A stretch of 64,000 nt of DNA from Dyella solisilvae. GTDB lineage: Bacteria; Pseudomonadota; Gammaproteobacteria; Xanthomonadales; Rhodanobacteraceae. The notes beneath the pieces were generated by a model, which worked only from the letters and a program-made list of their open reading frames with translations, ran no database searches and was not told where the DNA came from. Shown here in pieces: positions 28,834 through 37,217 of this stretch. The first letter of the stretch is position 1, and each line of letters starts with the position of its first letter. Where the stretch lies: positions 1,058,124 to 1,122,123 of the forward strand of contig NZ_QQSY01000001.1 of NCBI RefSeq assembly GCF_003351225.1, given 5' to 3'. Position numbers and translations under genes: made by a program.

Positions 28834-28953
28834 GAAAATGCTCCCTGATGGGGCTGAACCCCGGTTTCTGACTGATCTGGCGGTGGCCTGGCGACCACGC
28901 TTTCCGTCCTGCCAGCATCGGTGCACGACCCGTCCTGGTGGGTCGAACCGGCG

Positions 28954-28983
28954 ATTATACGGACGAAATCAGGGTTTTGCCAG
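28954..28983 (-). promoter_or_regulatory. Sigma-70-type promoter for rpmI-rplT
   Basis: On the minus strand -35 CTGGCA (28983-28978), an 18-base spacer and a perfect -10 TATAAT (28959-28954). The resulting leader of about 110 nt contains the hairpin CGACCC-ACCAGGAC-GGGTCG just downstream. The leader is a plausible target for L20 autoregulation, though no specific L20 site was identified. Confidence 0.65.
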
Positions 28984-29049
28984 CGTCGGCCTGGCTGAAT
29001 GCCGATGCTCAGGGGTCGGACTCATCGGATGGCCGCACCTACCCTCACC

Positions 29050-29138
29050 GTCATTCCTGCGAAAGCAGGAATCCAGCGACTTTCGCGCGCCCGGAACTCC
29101 AGGGAAAGGCCCTGGATTCCTGCTTTCGCAGGAATGAC
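29050..29138. repeat. Convergent pair of REP-like palindromic units between infC and rpmI
   Basis: Unit 29050-29083 (plus; GTCATTCCTGCGAAAGCAGG then AATCCAGCGACTTT) faces unit 29138-29105 (minus; same core). They are the best preserved copies of the family also seen at 14151-14257 and 17179-17258. The remaining 28834-29309 spacer has a promoter and a terminator but no gene. Confidence 0.8.
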
Positions 29139-29265
29139 GGGCGAAGAGGAAGCGCCATCGCGGGCGCCCGTGCTTTAACAGCTTCTCGGGGCTTGCCCTG
29201 CCCTTCCCCCGCCAGCCGGCGGGAGGAGAGGAAGCCGCTGAGATGCGATGCCGTCGCCTCAAAAG

Positions 29266-29292
29266 AAAAAAGCGACCCGCAGGCCGCTTTTT
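29266..29292 (-). terminator. Intrinsic terminator after infC
   Basis: On the minus strand AAAAAGCGGCC-TGC-GGGTCGCTTTTTT forms an 11-bp stem with a G-U and one slipped G, ending in a T-run, about 20 bases past the infC stop. It partly uncouples infC from rpmI-rplT. Confidence 0.8.
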
Positions 29293-29309
29293 CCTTAACT
29301 TCCAAAAAC

Positions 29310-29834
29310 TTACTTCTTCTTGGGCCCGATCATCATGACCATCTGGCGGCCTTCCAGGCGGGGGAAGGACTCCACCACGCCGTTCTCGCCGACGTCTTCC
29401 TGGATCTTCTTGGCCAGGTTCTGGCCCAGGTCCTGGTGGGACATTTCGCGACCGCGGAAGCGGATGGTGACCTTGACCTTGTCGCCTTCCTCGAGGAAGC
29501 GAAGCATGTTGCGCAGCTTGATCTGGTAGTCGCCCACGTCCGTGACCGGACGGAACTTCACTTCCTTGATCTCGACCTGCTTTTGCTTCTTCTTGGCCGC
29601 CTGGGCCTTCTTCTGGGCTTCGAACTTGAACTTGCCGTAGTCCATGATTCGGCAAACCGGCGGGTCGCCGTTGGGCTGGATCTCAACCAGGTCCAGGCCT
29701 GCTTCCATGGCCATGCTCAGCGCTTCGTCGCGGCTCAGGATGCCCAGCTGTTCCGAATCGGGACCGATGACACGAACGCGCGGCACGCGGATTTCGTGGT
29801 TACGGCGATTGCCCTTAGTGTCGGTGGTAGCGAT
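29310..29834 (-). CDS. infC: Translation initiation factor IF-3, non-canonical AUC start
   Basis: A 174-residue IF3. N-terminal domain [20 protein letters not shown], lysine-rich linker ([20 protein letters not shown]) and C-terminal domain with [19 protein letters not shown]. No ATG or GTG gives a full N-terminus: the GTG at 29786 would remove NRRNHEIR and has no ribosome site. ATC at 29834-29832 is preceded by a perfect GGAGGA (29847-29842) at 7 bases and yields [20 protein letters not shown], which matches the family. Rare AUU/AUC starts are known for infC and allow IF3 to repress its own initiation. It lies about 45 bases after thrS. Confidence 0.93.
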   Translation of the reverse strand: MATTDTKGNRRNHEIRVPRVRVIGPDSEQLGILSRDEALSMAMEAGLDLVEIQPNGDPPVCRIMDYGKFKFEAQKKAQAAKKKQKQVEIKEVKFRPVTDVGDYQIKLRNMLRFLEEGDKVKVTIRFRGREMSHQDLGQNLAKKIQEDVGENGVVESFPRLEGRQMVMMIGPKKK

Positions 29835-29879
29835 ACCACTATCCTCCAGAAGAGTTCTTGTTTATGCCGGACCGCGCCA

Positions 29880-31781
29880 TCAGCGGCGGGTCTCGGCTTC
29901 CAGGCGTTCCACGAAGGCGGCCAGCGGGATGCTGCCCAGGTCCTCGCCAGAACGAGTACGTACAGAAACGGCCCCCGATTCCTTCTCGCGATCTCCAACG
30001 ACCAGCAGGTAGGGGACTTTCTGTAGCGTATGTTCGCGAATTTTATAGCCGACCTTTTCATTCCGCAAATCGGCCTGTACGCGGAAACCTTTATCGACAA
30101 GGGTTTGCGTCACTTCGCGAACATAATCGGCCTGCGCGTCCGTGATACTGAACACGGCGGCCTGCACCGGCGCCAGCCAGGTCGGCAGCAGACCGGCATG
30201 ATGCTCGATCAAAATGCCGATGAAGCGCTCCATCGAACCCACGATCGCACGATGCAGCATCACCGGGTGACGGCGCTGTGAATGCTCGTCCACGTACTCG
30301 GCGCCGAGGCGCTCGGGCATCATGAAGTCCACCTGCATGGTGCCCACCTGCCAGGCGCGGCCGATGGAGTCCTTCATGTGGTACTCGATCTTGGGACCGT
30401 AGAAAGCGCCCTCGCCCGGCAGCTCCTCCCAGGTCACGCCGGCCGAACCCAGCGCGGCGCGCAGTGCGTCCTCGGCTCGATCCCACACATCGTCACTGCC
30501 GATGCGCTTGTCCGGGCGCAGCGCGATCTTCAGCGCGATGTCCTCGAAGCCGAAGTCGCCATACACCTTCATCGCCTGCTGGTGGAACGCCGTCACCTCG
30601 GACTCGATCTGCTCTTCCATGCAGAAGATGTGGCCATCGTCCTGCGTGAAGGCGCGCACGCGCATGATGCCGTGCAGCGCGCCCGAGGGCTCGTTGCGAT
30701 GGCAGGCGCCGAATTCGCCGTAGCGGATCGGGAGCTCGCGGTAGCTATGCAGGTCGGTGTTGAAGATCTGCACGTGGCCGGGGCAGTTCATCGGCTTCAG
30801 GGCATACGTGTGCTTCTCCGACTCGGTGAAGAACATGTTTTCCTGGTAGTTGTCCCAGTGGCCCGACTTCTTCCACAGCGACACGTCCAGCACCTGCGGG
30901 CAGCGCACTTCCTGGTAGCCGCTGTTGCGGTAGACGCGGCGCATGTGCTGCTCCACCTGCTGCCAGATGGCCCAGCCCTTGGGGTGCCAGAACACCATGC
31001 CCGGGCCTTCCTCCTGCTGGTGGAACAGGTCGAGCGCCTTGCCGATCTTGCGATGGTCGCGCTTCTCCGCCTCTTCCAGCTGGTGCAGGTAGGCCTTCAG
31101 GTCCTTGTCGTTGAGCCAGGACGTGCCGTAGATGCGCGTGAGCATCGCGTTGTTGGAGTCGCCGCGCCAATACGCGCCAGCCACCTTCATCAGCTTGAAC
31201 GCACGCAGCTTGCCGGTGTTGGGCACGTGCGGGCCACGGCAGAGGTCGGTGAATTCGCCCTGCGAATACAGCGAGAGTTCCTCATTGGCGGGAATGCTCT
31301 CGATGATCTCGGCCTTGTACTCCTCGCCCAGGCCGCGGAAGAAGCTCACCGCGTCGTCGCGCGTCTTCACGCTGCGCGTCACCGGCAGGCCTTCCTTGAC
31401 GATCGCTTCCATCTCCGCCTCGATCTTCACCAGATCGTCCGGCGTGAACGGGCGCTCATAGGCGAAGTCGTAATAGAAGCCGTTGTCGATCACCGGGCCG
31501 ATGGTGACCTGAGCGCCCGGATACAGGCGCTGCACGGCCTGCGCCAGCAGATGCGCCGTGGAGTGGCGCAGGATCTCAAGCGCCTCCGGGCTCTTCTCGG
31601 TGACGATCTCGAGGCTGGCGTTGTGGTCGATCGGGAAGCTGGCGTCCACCAGCTTGCCGTCCACCTTGCCGGCCAGGGTGGCCTTGGCCAGGCCCGCGCC
31701 AATGGAGGCAGCGACATCCTGCACCGTCACCGGATGTTCAAAGGGACGTTTGCTGCCGTCGGGTAGCGTAATTTCGATCAT
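29880..31781 (-). CDS. thrS: Threonyl-tRNA synthetase
   Basis: A 633-residue class II synthetase. Order: N-terminal TGS domain (1-60, [20 protein letters not shown]), SAD editing domain (about 65-225, with [18 protein letters not shown] and the HxxxH/CxxxH-type metal motif), catalytic core (about 240-530, [10 protein letters not shown] zinc Cys, [20 protein letters not shown]) and C-terminal anticodon-binding domain (about 535-633). Length fits E. coli ThrRS (642). It heads the translation operon. Its leader carries a terminator and a Thr-Thr peptide frame, suggesting attenuation rather than, or besides, E. coli-type translational operator control. Confidence 0.98.
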   Translation of the reverse strand: MIEITLPDGSKRPFEHPVTVQDVAASIGAGLAKATLAGKVDGKLVDASFPIDHNASLEIVTEKSPEALEILRHSTAHLLAQAVQRLYPGAQVTIGPVIDNGFYYDFAYERPFTPDDLVKIEAEMEAIVKEGLPVTRSVKTRDDAVSFFRGLGEEYKAEIIESIPANEELSLYSQGEFTDLCRGPHVPNTGKLRAFKLMKVAGAYWRGDSNNAMLTRIYGTSWLNDKDLKAYLHQLEEAEKRDHRKIGKALDLFHQQEEGPGMVFWHPKGWAIWQQVEQHMRRVYRNSGYQEVRCPQVLDVSLWKKSGHWDNYQENMFFTESEKHTYALKPMNCPGHVQIFNTDLHSYRELPIRYGEFGACHRNEPSGALHGIMRVRAFTQDDGHIFCMEEQIESEVTAFHQQAMKVYGDFGFEDIALKIALRPDKRIGSDDVWDRAEDALRAALGSAGVTWEELPGEGAFYGPKIEYHMKDSIGRAWQVGTMQVDFMMPERLGAEYVDEHSQRRHPVMLHRAIVGSMERFIGILIEHHAGLLPTWLAPVQAAVFSITDAQADYVREVTQTLVDKGFRVQADLRNEKVGYKIREHTLQKVPYLLVVGDREKESGAVSVRTRSGEDLGSIPLAAFVERLEAETRR

Positions 31782-31834
31782 TTTTGCACCTAAAAGAAGA
31801 CGCTCAACAGAAGGTCAACGGAGCGCGCTTTTCG

Positions 31835-31895
31835 TGAAGAGTCCGGCCATGGACGGCCGGTTTTGTCTTTGCTCGCCTGGACGGCGAGCACAAAT
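31835..31895 (-). repeat. Two-hairpin repeat, copy B, in the thrS leader
   Basis: TGAAGAGT, hairpin CCGGCCATGGACGGCCGG, hairpin GCTCGCC-TGGAC-GGCGAGC, GCACAAAT. Compared with copy A the first stem differs by compensating changes at its outer pair (G-C to C-G), and the second stem has a wholly different sequence but still pairs. That implies conservation of structure. It lies between the leader terminator and the thrS start. Confidence 0.7.
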
Positions 31896-31904
31896 AAAAC
31901 CCAT

Positions 31905-31926
31905 AAAAAAAGAGCGCCAAGCGCCC
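31905..31926 (-). terminator. Intrinsic terminator in the thrS leader (candidate attenuator)
   Basis: On the minus strand GGGCGC-TTG-GCGCTC (one G-U) is followed by seven Ts. The upstream neighbour is on the other strand, so there is no gene for this terminator to end. It lies inside the predicted thrS transcript, about 110 nt from its TSS and 124 bases before the thrS start. Confidence 0.75.
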
Positions 31927-31952
31927 TTCCTGCAAACAAGGCGTGGCGTGGG

Positions 31953-31979
31953 TCAGCGTTGGAAGCTCGTAGTTGCCAT
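31953..31979 (-). CDS. Possible thrS leader peptide MATTSFQR
   Basis: An 8-codon frame (ATG GCA ACT ACG AGC TTC CAA CGC TGA) ends 26 bases before the leader terminator and has two adjacent Thr codons. Bases CCAACGC at its end can pair with GCGCTTGG of the terminator stem, a possible antiterminator. The ribosome site is poor (only a GAG at suitable distance). Short, so chance occurrence is a real possibility. Confidence 0.35.
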   Translation of the reverse strand: MATTSFQR

Positions 31980-32041
31980 GTCGCACACTCGGCCGGCGCT
32001 TTGGACGCGGGCCACCTTGTCTCCGATCTGTTCGCAGGGGA

Positions 32042-32071
32042 AAGCTAGTTTAGCCCACGTTGCGCTGTCAA
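32042..32071 (-). promoter_or_regulatory. Candidate thrS promoter
   Basis: On the minus strand a perfect -35 TTGACA (32071-32066), an 18-base spacer and a weak -10 TAGCTT (32047-32042). Predicted start near 32035 gives a leader of about 255 nt. A -10-like TAGAAT on the plus strand at 32107-32112 may serve the divergent epimerase gene. Confidence 0.45.
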
Positions 32072-32140
32072 TTCAGCATCGGCGGCGCGTCTCGGCCCAG
32101 CCGAGATAGAATCTGCGGCTCAACCATCAAGGGCATCCCC

Positions 32141-33148
32141 ATGCGTGTTCTCGTCACCGGCTCCGCCGGCTTCATTGGCTCAGCCCTGGCCGAGCGCCTG
32201 CTGGCTCGCGGCGACGAGGTCTACGGCATCGACAACCACAACGACTACTACGACCCGTCGTTGAAGGAATCTCGCCTCGCCCGCTTCGCCCAGCATCCGA
32301 ACTACACGCATCTGAGAGCCGACCTCGCCGATGCGGACGCGGTGAACCGGGCCTTCGCTGCCTTCGAGCCGCAGCGCGTGGTCAACCTCGCCGCCCAGGC
32401 TGGCGTGCGCTATTCGCTGAAGAGCCCGCAGGCCTACGTGCAAAGCAACCTGGTCGGCTTCGTGAACATCCTCGAGGCCTGCCGGTACGGCAAGGTCGAG
32501 CACTTGGTGTACGCCTCGTCCAGCTCGGTCTACGGGGCGAACCGCAAGATGCCGTTCGCGATCGAGGATGCGGTCGACCACCCGGTCAGCCTGTACGCCG
32601 CCAGCAAGAAAGCCAACGAGCTGATGGCCCATACGTACAGCCATCTGTATGACCTGCCGACAACCGGCCTGCGCTTCTTCACCGTGTATGGCCCCTGGGG
32701 TCGCCCGGACATGTCTCCGATGTTGTTTGCCGACCGCATCAGCCGCGGCGAGGCGATCGACGTGTACAACTACGGCAACCACAGCCGCGACTTCACCTAT
32801 GTCGACGACATCGTCGAAGGGGTGATCCGCACGCTCGACCACATCGCCCTGCCCGACCCCGCTTACGACGCGCTGCATCCCAGCCCCGGCACGTCCAGCG
32901 CGCCCTACCGCGTCTACAACATCGGCAACGACCAGCCCGTGCAGCTGATGCACTTCATCGCGCTGATGGAAAAGCACCTTGGCCGCACCGTCGAAAAACG
33001 CCTGCTGCCGATGCAACCGGGCGACGTGCCCGACACCTGGGCCGACGTGTCGGCGCTGCGTCGCGACGTCGGCTACGCGCCAAATACATCCATCGAGGAT
33101 GGCGTCGCGCGCTTCGTGGCCTGGTACCGCGAGTACTTCGAGAAGTGA
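32141..33148 (+). CDS. NAD-dependent nucleotide-sugar epimerase, probable UDP-glucuronate 4-epimerase
   Basis: A 335-residue short-chain extended dehydrogenase. It has the NAD motif VTGSAGFIGSALAERLL, the family insert DNHNDYYDPSLKESRL found in UDP-glucuronate 4-epimerases, the catalytic Ser region VYASSSSVYGANRKMPF, the YxxxK pair in SLYAASKKANELMAHTYSHL, and FTVYGPWGRPDMSPMLF. UDP-galacturonate made by such enzymes feeds capsule, LPS or exopolysaccharide. No polysaccharide cluster surrounds it here. ATG 32141 has AAGGG upstream. Confidence 0.88.
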   Translation: MRVLVTGSAGFIGSALAERLLARGDEVYGIDNHNDYYDPSLKESRLARFAQHPNYTHLRADLADADAVNRAFAAFEPQRVVNLAAQAGVRYSLKSPQAYVQSNLVGFVNILEACRYGKVEHLVYASSSSVYGANRKMPFAIEDAVDHPVSLYAASKKANELMAHTYSHLYDLPTTGLRFFTVYGPWGRPDMSPMLFADRISRGEAIDVYNYGNHSRDFTYVDDIVEGVIRTLDHIALPDPAYDALHPSPGTSSAPYRVYNIGNDQPVQLMHFIALMEKHLGRTVEKRLLPMQPGDVPDTWADVSALRRDVGYAPNTSIEDGVARFVAWYREYFEK

Positions 33149-33216
33149 GTGAAGAGGAGTGAGAAACGAGAGAGAGCCCTTCTCTCACTTCTCAATCCTC
33201 TCCACTATTTCCTGCC

Positions 33217-33666
33217 TTAGAACGGCTTGGCGATCACCAGGAAAATCACGCCCAGCAGCACCAGCACCGGCAGTTCGTTCGCAATGCGCAGCGTCCGGGA
33301 TGAAGGCAGCGCCCCGCCCCGCTCACAGCGCTTGAGCAGGCGTCCGGTCCAGCTGAAGTAGGCCAGCAGCACCACGACGAGGGTCAGCTTCGCGTCGATC
33401 CAGTGCAGCGAGGCGGTGACGTTCGGCAGCGCCTGGGGAAAGACCCGCCACCCCTGCCAAAGCGCCAGGCCGAACAGGAAGGCCATGCCGAACATGTTGT
33501 GCCCGAAGCGATAGAGCCGGCGTCCCATCAGGACCAGCCGATCGCGAACGGCCGGCTCGTCCGCCGCCTCGGCGATATTCACCAGGATACGCGGCAGGTA
33601 AAACACGGTGGCCATCCAGGCCATGACGAACAGCAGATGGAAGCTCTTGATCCACAGGTACGTCAT
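33217..33666 (-). CDS. hemJ: HemJ-like protoporphyrinogen oxidase / CopD-family membrane protein
   Basis: A 149-residue integral membrane protein with four predicted helices. N-terminal WIKSFHLLFVMAWMATVFYL carries the conserved His of HemJ, RFGHNMFGMAFLFGLALWQG follows, and LHWIDAKLTLVVVLLAYF carries the conserved Lys. These match the HemJ (UPF0093) pattern for protoporphyrinogen IX to protoporphyrin IX oxidation; CopD-like transporters are the other possibility. ATG 33666 has AAGGAG at 7 bases. It lies just after the tRNA-Val terminator. Confidence 0.8.
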   Translation of the reverse strand: MTYLWIKSFHLLFVMAWMATVFYLPRILVNIAEAADEPAVRDRLVLMGRRLYRFGHNMFGMAFLFGLALWQGWRVFPQALPNVTASLHWIDAKLTLVVVLLAYFSWTGRLLKRCERGGALPSSRTLRIANELPVLVLLGVIFLVIAKPF

Positions 33667-33683
33667 CAACTGGCTCCTTGGGC

Positions 33684-33722
33684 GCAAAAAGAAACGGCGC
33701 GAACCCGAGGGCCGCGCCGTTT
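33684..33722 (-). terminator. Intrinsic terminator of tRNA-Val
   Basis: On the minus strand AAACGGCGCG and CGCGCCGTTT pair (10 bp) around an 11-base loop, followed by CTTTTTGCG. It separates the tRNA from the HemJ-like gene. Confidence 0.88.
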
Positions 33723-33731
33723 CGTCGGTAT

Positions 33732-33806
33732 TGGTGGGCGGTACAAGGATCGAACTTGTGACCCCTACCATGTCAAGGTAGTGCTCTACCGCTGAGCTAA
33801 CCGCCC
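33732..33806 (-). tRNA. tRNA-Val (anticodon GAC)
   Basis: A 75-base cloverleaf with encoded CCA. Acceptor GGGCGGT pairs with ACCGCCC, D-arm GCTCAGCGGTAGAGC, anticodon arm CTACC-TTGACAT-GGTAG, T-arm with GTTCGATCC. Confidence 0.97.
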
Positions 33807-33886
33807 GGAGCTCGCCCGGCGTACCGTGCGAGCCGCGCAGTATACGTGCTCCGGGCGTCGACGACAACCATTTGGACCAAACCCGG

Positions 33887-35920
33887 TCAGCGCAGCGCTT
33901 TTTCCCGCAACTGGTGGATCTGGTCGCGGATCCGGGCGGCCTCCTCGAACTCCAGGTTCTCGGCGTGCTTGTACATCTGCGCCTCGAGCTTCTTGATCAT
34001 CGCCGAGGCCTGGTCGGCGCTCAGCGCGGCGTAGTCGGCGCCCTTTTCGGCCACGGCGGCGGCGCGGCGCTCCCCACGGCCACCACGGCCACGGCCCGGC
34101 GCCTCGCTGCGGGCGCCTTCCATGATGTCGGCGATGCGGCGCACCACCGACTGGGGCGTGATGCCGTTGGCCTCGTTGTAAGCCTCCTGCTTCTCGCGGC
34201 GGCGGGCGGTCTCGTCCATCGCCGCCTGCATCGAGCGGGTCACGTTGTCGGCATACAGGATCGCTTTGCCACGCAAGTTGCGCGCGGCGCGACCGATGGT
34301 CTGGATCAGCGAGCCGGTCGAGCGCAGGAATCCTTCCTTGTCCGCATCGAGGATGGCCACCAGCGACACCTCGGGCATGTCCAGGCCCTCGCGCAGCAGG
34401 TTGATGCCCACCAGCACGTCGAATTCGCCCAGGCGCAGGTCGCGAATGATCTCCACGCGCTCGACCGTCTCGATATCGGAATGCAGGTAGCGCACCTTTA
34501 CGCCGTGCTCTCCCAGGTATTCGGTGAGGTTCTCGGCCATGCGTTTGGTGAGCGTGGTGACCAGCACGCGGTCACCCATCGCCACGCGCTTGTGCACTTC
34601 GCCGAGCAGATCGTCGACCTGGGTGCGCACCGGGCGCACTTCCACTTCCGGATCAACCAGGCCGGTGGGGCGCACCACCAGCTCGACGATGGCGTCGCCG
34701 GATTTCTGCAGCTCATAGTCACGCGGCGTAGCTGATACGTAGATCGAACGCGGCGCGCGCAGCTCCCATTCCTCGAAGCGCAGCGGCCGGTTGTCCATCG
34801 CCGACGGCAGGCGGAAGCCGAACTCCACCAGCGTCTCCTTGCGCGAGCGGTCGCCCTTGTACATGGCGCCCAGCTGCGGAATGGTCACGTGCGACTCGTC
34901 CACGACCAACAATGCGTCCGGCGGCAGGTAGTCGAACAAGGTCGGCGGCGGCTCGCCGGGTCCGCGACGAGTGAGATGGCGCGAGTAGTTCTCGATGCCC
35001 TGGCAGTAGCCGACCTCGGCCATCATCTCGATGTCGAAGCGCGTGCGCTGGTCCAGGCGCTGCGCCTCGACCAGCTTGTTGTCCTTGTACAGCTGCTCCA
35101 GCCGCTCCTTCAGCTCGACCTTGATGGTCTCGATCGCATTGAGCACGCTCTCTCGCGTGCTGGCGTAGTGCGTACGCGGATAGACGGTGTAGCGCGGCAC
35201 CTTGCGGATGGTCTCGCCGGTAAGCGGGTCGAACAGCGCCATGTTCTCGACCTCGCCGTCAAAGAGCTCGATGCGCAGCGCCTCGGTTTCCGACTCGGCC
35301 GGGAATACGTCGATCACCTCGCCGCGCACGCGATAGGTGCCGCGGCGCAGCTCCATCTCGTTGCGCGTGTACTGCAGCTCGGTGAGCTGGCGGATCAGCG
35401 CACGCTGGTCGATGCGCTCGCCCTTGGCCAGGATCAGTCGCAGCGACAAATAATCCTCGGGATCGCCCAGGCCGTAGATCGCGGACACCGTCGCGACGAT
35501 CAGCGAGTCCTTGCGCGACAGCAGCGCCTTGGTCGCGGCCAGTCGCATCTGCTCGATGTGGTCGTTGATCGAGGCGTCCTTCTCGATGAAGGTATCCGAC
35601 GCCACCACATAGGCTTCGGGCTGGTAGTAGTCGTAGTAGCTGACGAAGTACTCCACCGCGTTGTGCGGGAAGAACTCCTTGAACTCGCCGTAAAGCTGCG
35701 CCGCCAGCGTCTTGTTCGGCGCCAGCACGATGGTCGGCCGCTGCACTTTTTCGATCACGTTGGCGATGGTGAAGGTCTTGCCCGAACCGGTCACGCCCAG
35801 CAGCGTCTGCGCCGCCAGGCCGGCTTCGAAGCCTTCACTGAGACTGCGGATCGCCTCGGGCTGGTCACCCGATGGCTTGTAGGGAGATACGAGTTCGAAG
35901 CGGTCTGTCATGGCGGTCAT
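33887..35920 (-). CDS. uvrB: Excinuclease ABC subunit B
   Basis: A 677-residue DNA-damage helicase-like subunit of nucleotide excision repair. Motifs: Walker [17 protein letters not shown] (about residue 42), the beta-hairpin [16 protein letters not shown] that locks damaged [21 protein letters not shown] (motif II), the helicase C half with [20 protein letters not shown] and [20 protein letters not shown], and a C-terminal UvrC-binding UVR motif (about 640-675, [20 protein letters not shown]). An in-frame ATG at 35911 is an equally likely start. Single gene. Confidence 0.97.
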   Translation of the reverse strand: MTAMTDRFELVSPYKPSGDQPEAIRSLSEGFEAGLAAQTLLGVTGSGKTFTIANVIEKVQRPTIVLAPNKTLAAQLYGEFKEFFPHNAVEYFVSYYDYYQPEAYVVASDTFIEKDASINDHIEQMRLAATKALLSRKDSLIVATVSAIYGLGDPEDYLSLRLILAKGERIDQRALIRQLTELQYTRNEMELRRGTYRVRGEVIDVFPAESETEALRIELFDGEVENMALFDPLTGETIRKVPRYTVYPRTHYASTRESVLNAIETIKVELKERLEQLYKDNKLVEAQRLDQRTRFDIEMMAEVGYCQGIENYSRHLTRRGPGEPPPTLFDYLPPDALLVVDESHVTIPQLGAMYKGDRSRKETLVEFGFRLPSAMDNRPLRFEEWELRAPRSIYVSATPRDYELQKSGDAIVELVVRPTGLVDPEVEVRPVRTQVDDLLGEVHKRVAMGDRVLVTTLTKRMAENLTEYLGEHGVKVRYLHSDIETVERVEIIRDLRLGEFDVLVGINLLREGLDMPEVSLVAILDADKEGFLRSTGSLIQTIGRAARNLRGKAILYADNVTRSMQAAMDETARRREKQEAYNEANGITPQSVVRRIADIMEGARSEAPGRGRGGRGERRAAAVAEKGADYAALSADQASAMIKKLEAQMYKHAENLEFEEAARIRDQIHQLREKALR

Positions 35921-36062
35921 ATGCGGTCGCGTCGCGGTATTTTAAATCGCCCTGCTGACAAGACCTGTCAGCAGGTTACGACGACTCGCCAGCCCGCCCG
36001 ACGACTGCCCGCAGCCGGTGGCGCCTTTAGGCTGCGCTCCTGCATGACGCAAGGAGCGGCGC

Positions 36063-36623
36063 ATGAGAGGCGTACAGCAACGGGACCGACGTCACGGCGG
36101 GCGCGGCTTCACGCTGATGGAGCAGGTTGTGGTGATGGTCATGGCCGCCACGCTGGCGTGCCTGGCGGCGCCCGCACTGGGCAAGCTCGCAGCCCGAAGC
36201 CGGCTGCAGACCGCCCAATCGGCCCTGCTGGCCGCCCTGCAACAGACGCGTGGCGTGGCCATCCATACCCGTCAGCGAGCCATGCTATGCCCCACGCGCG
36301 ACGGCCAGCACTGCAGTGATGAACTGCATTGGGAGGGCGGCTGGCTGGTGGGCCACTACCGCAGCGATCACGCCGACCAGCTGACCGGACCGCCGTCACT
36401 CTCCGGGGAAGCTCACGACCAGCTCACCATTCTGAGCAGCACCGGACGTCGCCGCATCCGCTTCCAGGCGGACGGCAGCGCTGGCGGCAGCAATGTCAGC
36501 TTCACGCTATGCCGCCGTGGCGACATAGAAGGCGCCCTGGCCATCACCGTAGCCAACTCCGGCCGCATCCTGGGCTCCCGCGCAACGCCAGACCAGGCCC
36601 GCCGTTGTGCGCAAGAGGGCTGA
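36063..36623 (+). CDS. GspH/FimT-family pseudopilin (orphan)
   Basis: A 186-residue prepilin. The N-terminal leader ends GGRG and is followed by FTLMEQVVVMVMAATLACLA: prepilin peptidase would cut before Phe, and the +5 Glu needed for assembly is present. The remaining sequence is the GspH/FimT-type beta domain with two likely disulfide pairs (CPTRDGQHC; CRRGDIEGALAIT...C). AAGGAG sits 6 bases before ATG 36063. No other type IV pilus or type II secretion genes are nearby, so it would have to work with a system encoded elsewhere. Confidence 0.85.
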   Translation: MRGVQQRDRRHGGRGFTLMEQVVVMVMAATLACLAAPALGKLAARSRLQTAQSALLAALQQTRGVAIHTRQRAMLCPTRDGQHCSDELHWEGGWLVGHYRSDHADQLTGPPSLSGEAHDQLTILSSTGRRRIRFQADGSAGGSNVSFTLCRRGDIEGALAITVANSGRILGSRATPDQARRCAQEG

Positions 36624-36632
36624 AGCTCCGGC

Positions 36633-36971
36633 TCACAGGCAGTCGTGGGCGCTTTCGCGATAGCCGCGCAACGCCAGCACTTCAATCCACTCGTACAGGG
36701 TCACGTCCGCCCCGTTCGCCCGGCTACGCACCATCAGCAACTCTTCCGTGCCGGTGGCGCCGCGCGGCACGACCACCTCAAAGCCATTGGCAAATTCGAG
36801 CATATGCGCGTCTGGCGATAGTTTTTTCCAATGAACCAGCACGCAGGATGCGTAAGTCTCATCCAGCTTCGATGTAGTCGCCTGGAAGGTTGGCTTGCGC
36901 GTGGTGATGCCACCGGTGCTGCTGCAACCAGCGATGAGAATCACCAGCCAGACAGTGCATTTGGCACGCAT
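36633..36971 (-). CDS. Putative lipoprotein, unknown function
   Basis: A 112-residue protein. ATG 36971 (preceded by GAGGGTGG) begins a signal peptide with the lipobox LIAGC at about residue 17, so Cys would be lipidated. The mature part has two further cysteines (about residues 44 and 111) and no recognised domain; it is short and soluble-looking. Its stop is 10 bases from the convergent pseudopilin stop with no obvious terminator between them. Confidence 0.7.
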   Translation of the reverse strand: MRAKCTVWLVILIAGCSSTGGITTRKPTFQATTSKLDETYASCVLVHWKKLSPDAHMLEFANGFEVVVPRGATGTEELLMVRSRANGADVTLYEWIEVLALRGYRESAHDCL

Positions 36972-37033
36972 GGGTCCACCCTCGCCTCGCCCGGCGCGAG
37001 TGTAGCGGGCGCGATCACGCCTCATGTGATCGG

Positions 37034-37070
37034 GCAAAAGAAAAGGCCCCACCTTGCGGTGAGGCCTTTT
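37034..37070 (-). terminator. Intrinsic terminator of tRNA-Asn
   Basis: On the minus strand AAAAGGCCTCACC-GCAA-GGTGGGGCCTTTT (13 bp, one G-U) followed by CTTTTG, beginning 8 bases after the tRNA CCA. Confidence 0.93.
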
Positions 37071-37077
37071 CCGAATA

Positions 37078-37154
37078 TGGCGCCCGAAGTTGGACTCGAA
37101 CCAACGACCCCCTGATTAACAGTCAAGTGCTCTAACCGGCTGAGCTATTCGGGC
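37078..37154 (-). tRNA. tRNA-Asn (anticodon GTT)
   Basis: A 77-base cloverleaf with encoded CCA. Acceptor GCCCGAA pairs with TTCGGGC, anticodon arm CTGA-region carries GTT (TTGACTGTTAATCAGG), T-arm GTTGGTTCGAGTCCAAC. Confidence 0.96.
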
Positions 37155-37217
37155 GGGGTGAGTTGGATAGTTTGAATACCCAACCCCGGTCTGTCAAGAC
37201 GTTCCCGCGACCAAACC

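Noticed and set aside
29310-29786. GTG start for infC at 29786
   Set aside because: It would delete the conserved NRRNHEIR segment and has no Shine-Dalgarno; ATC 29834 has a perfect one.
31804-31986. A 60-codon leader frame upstream of thrS from GTG 31986
   Set aside because: It reads through the terminator and repeat hairpins and contains no conserved motif; the short MATTSFQR frame fits attenuation better.
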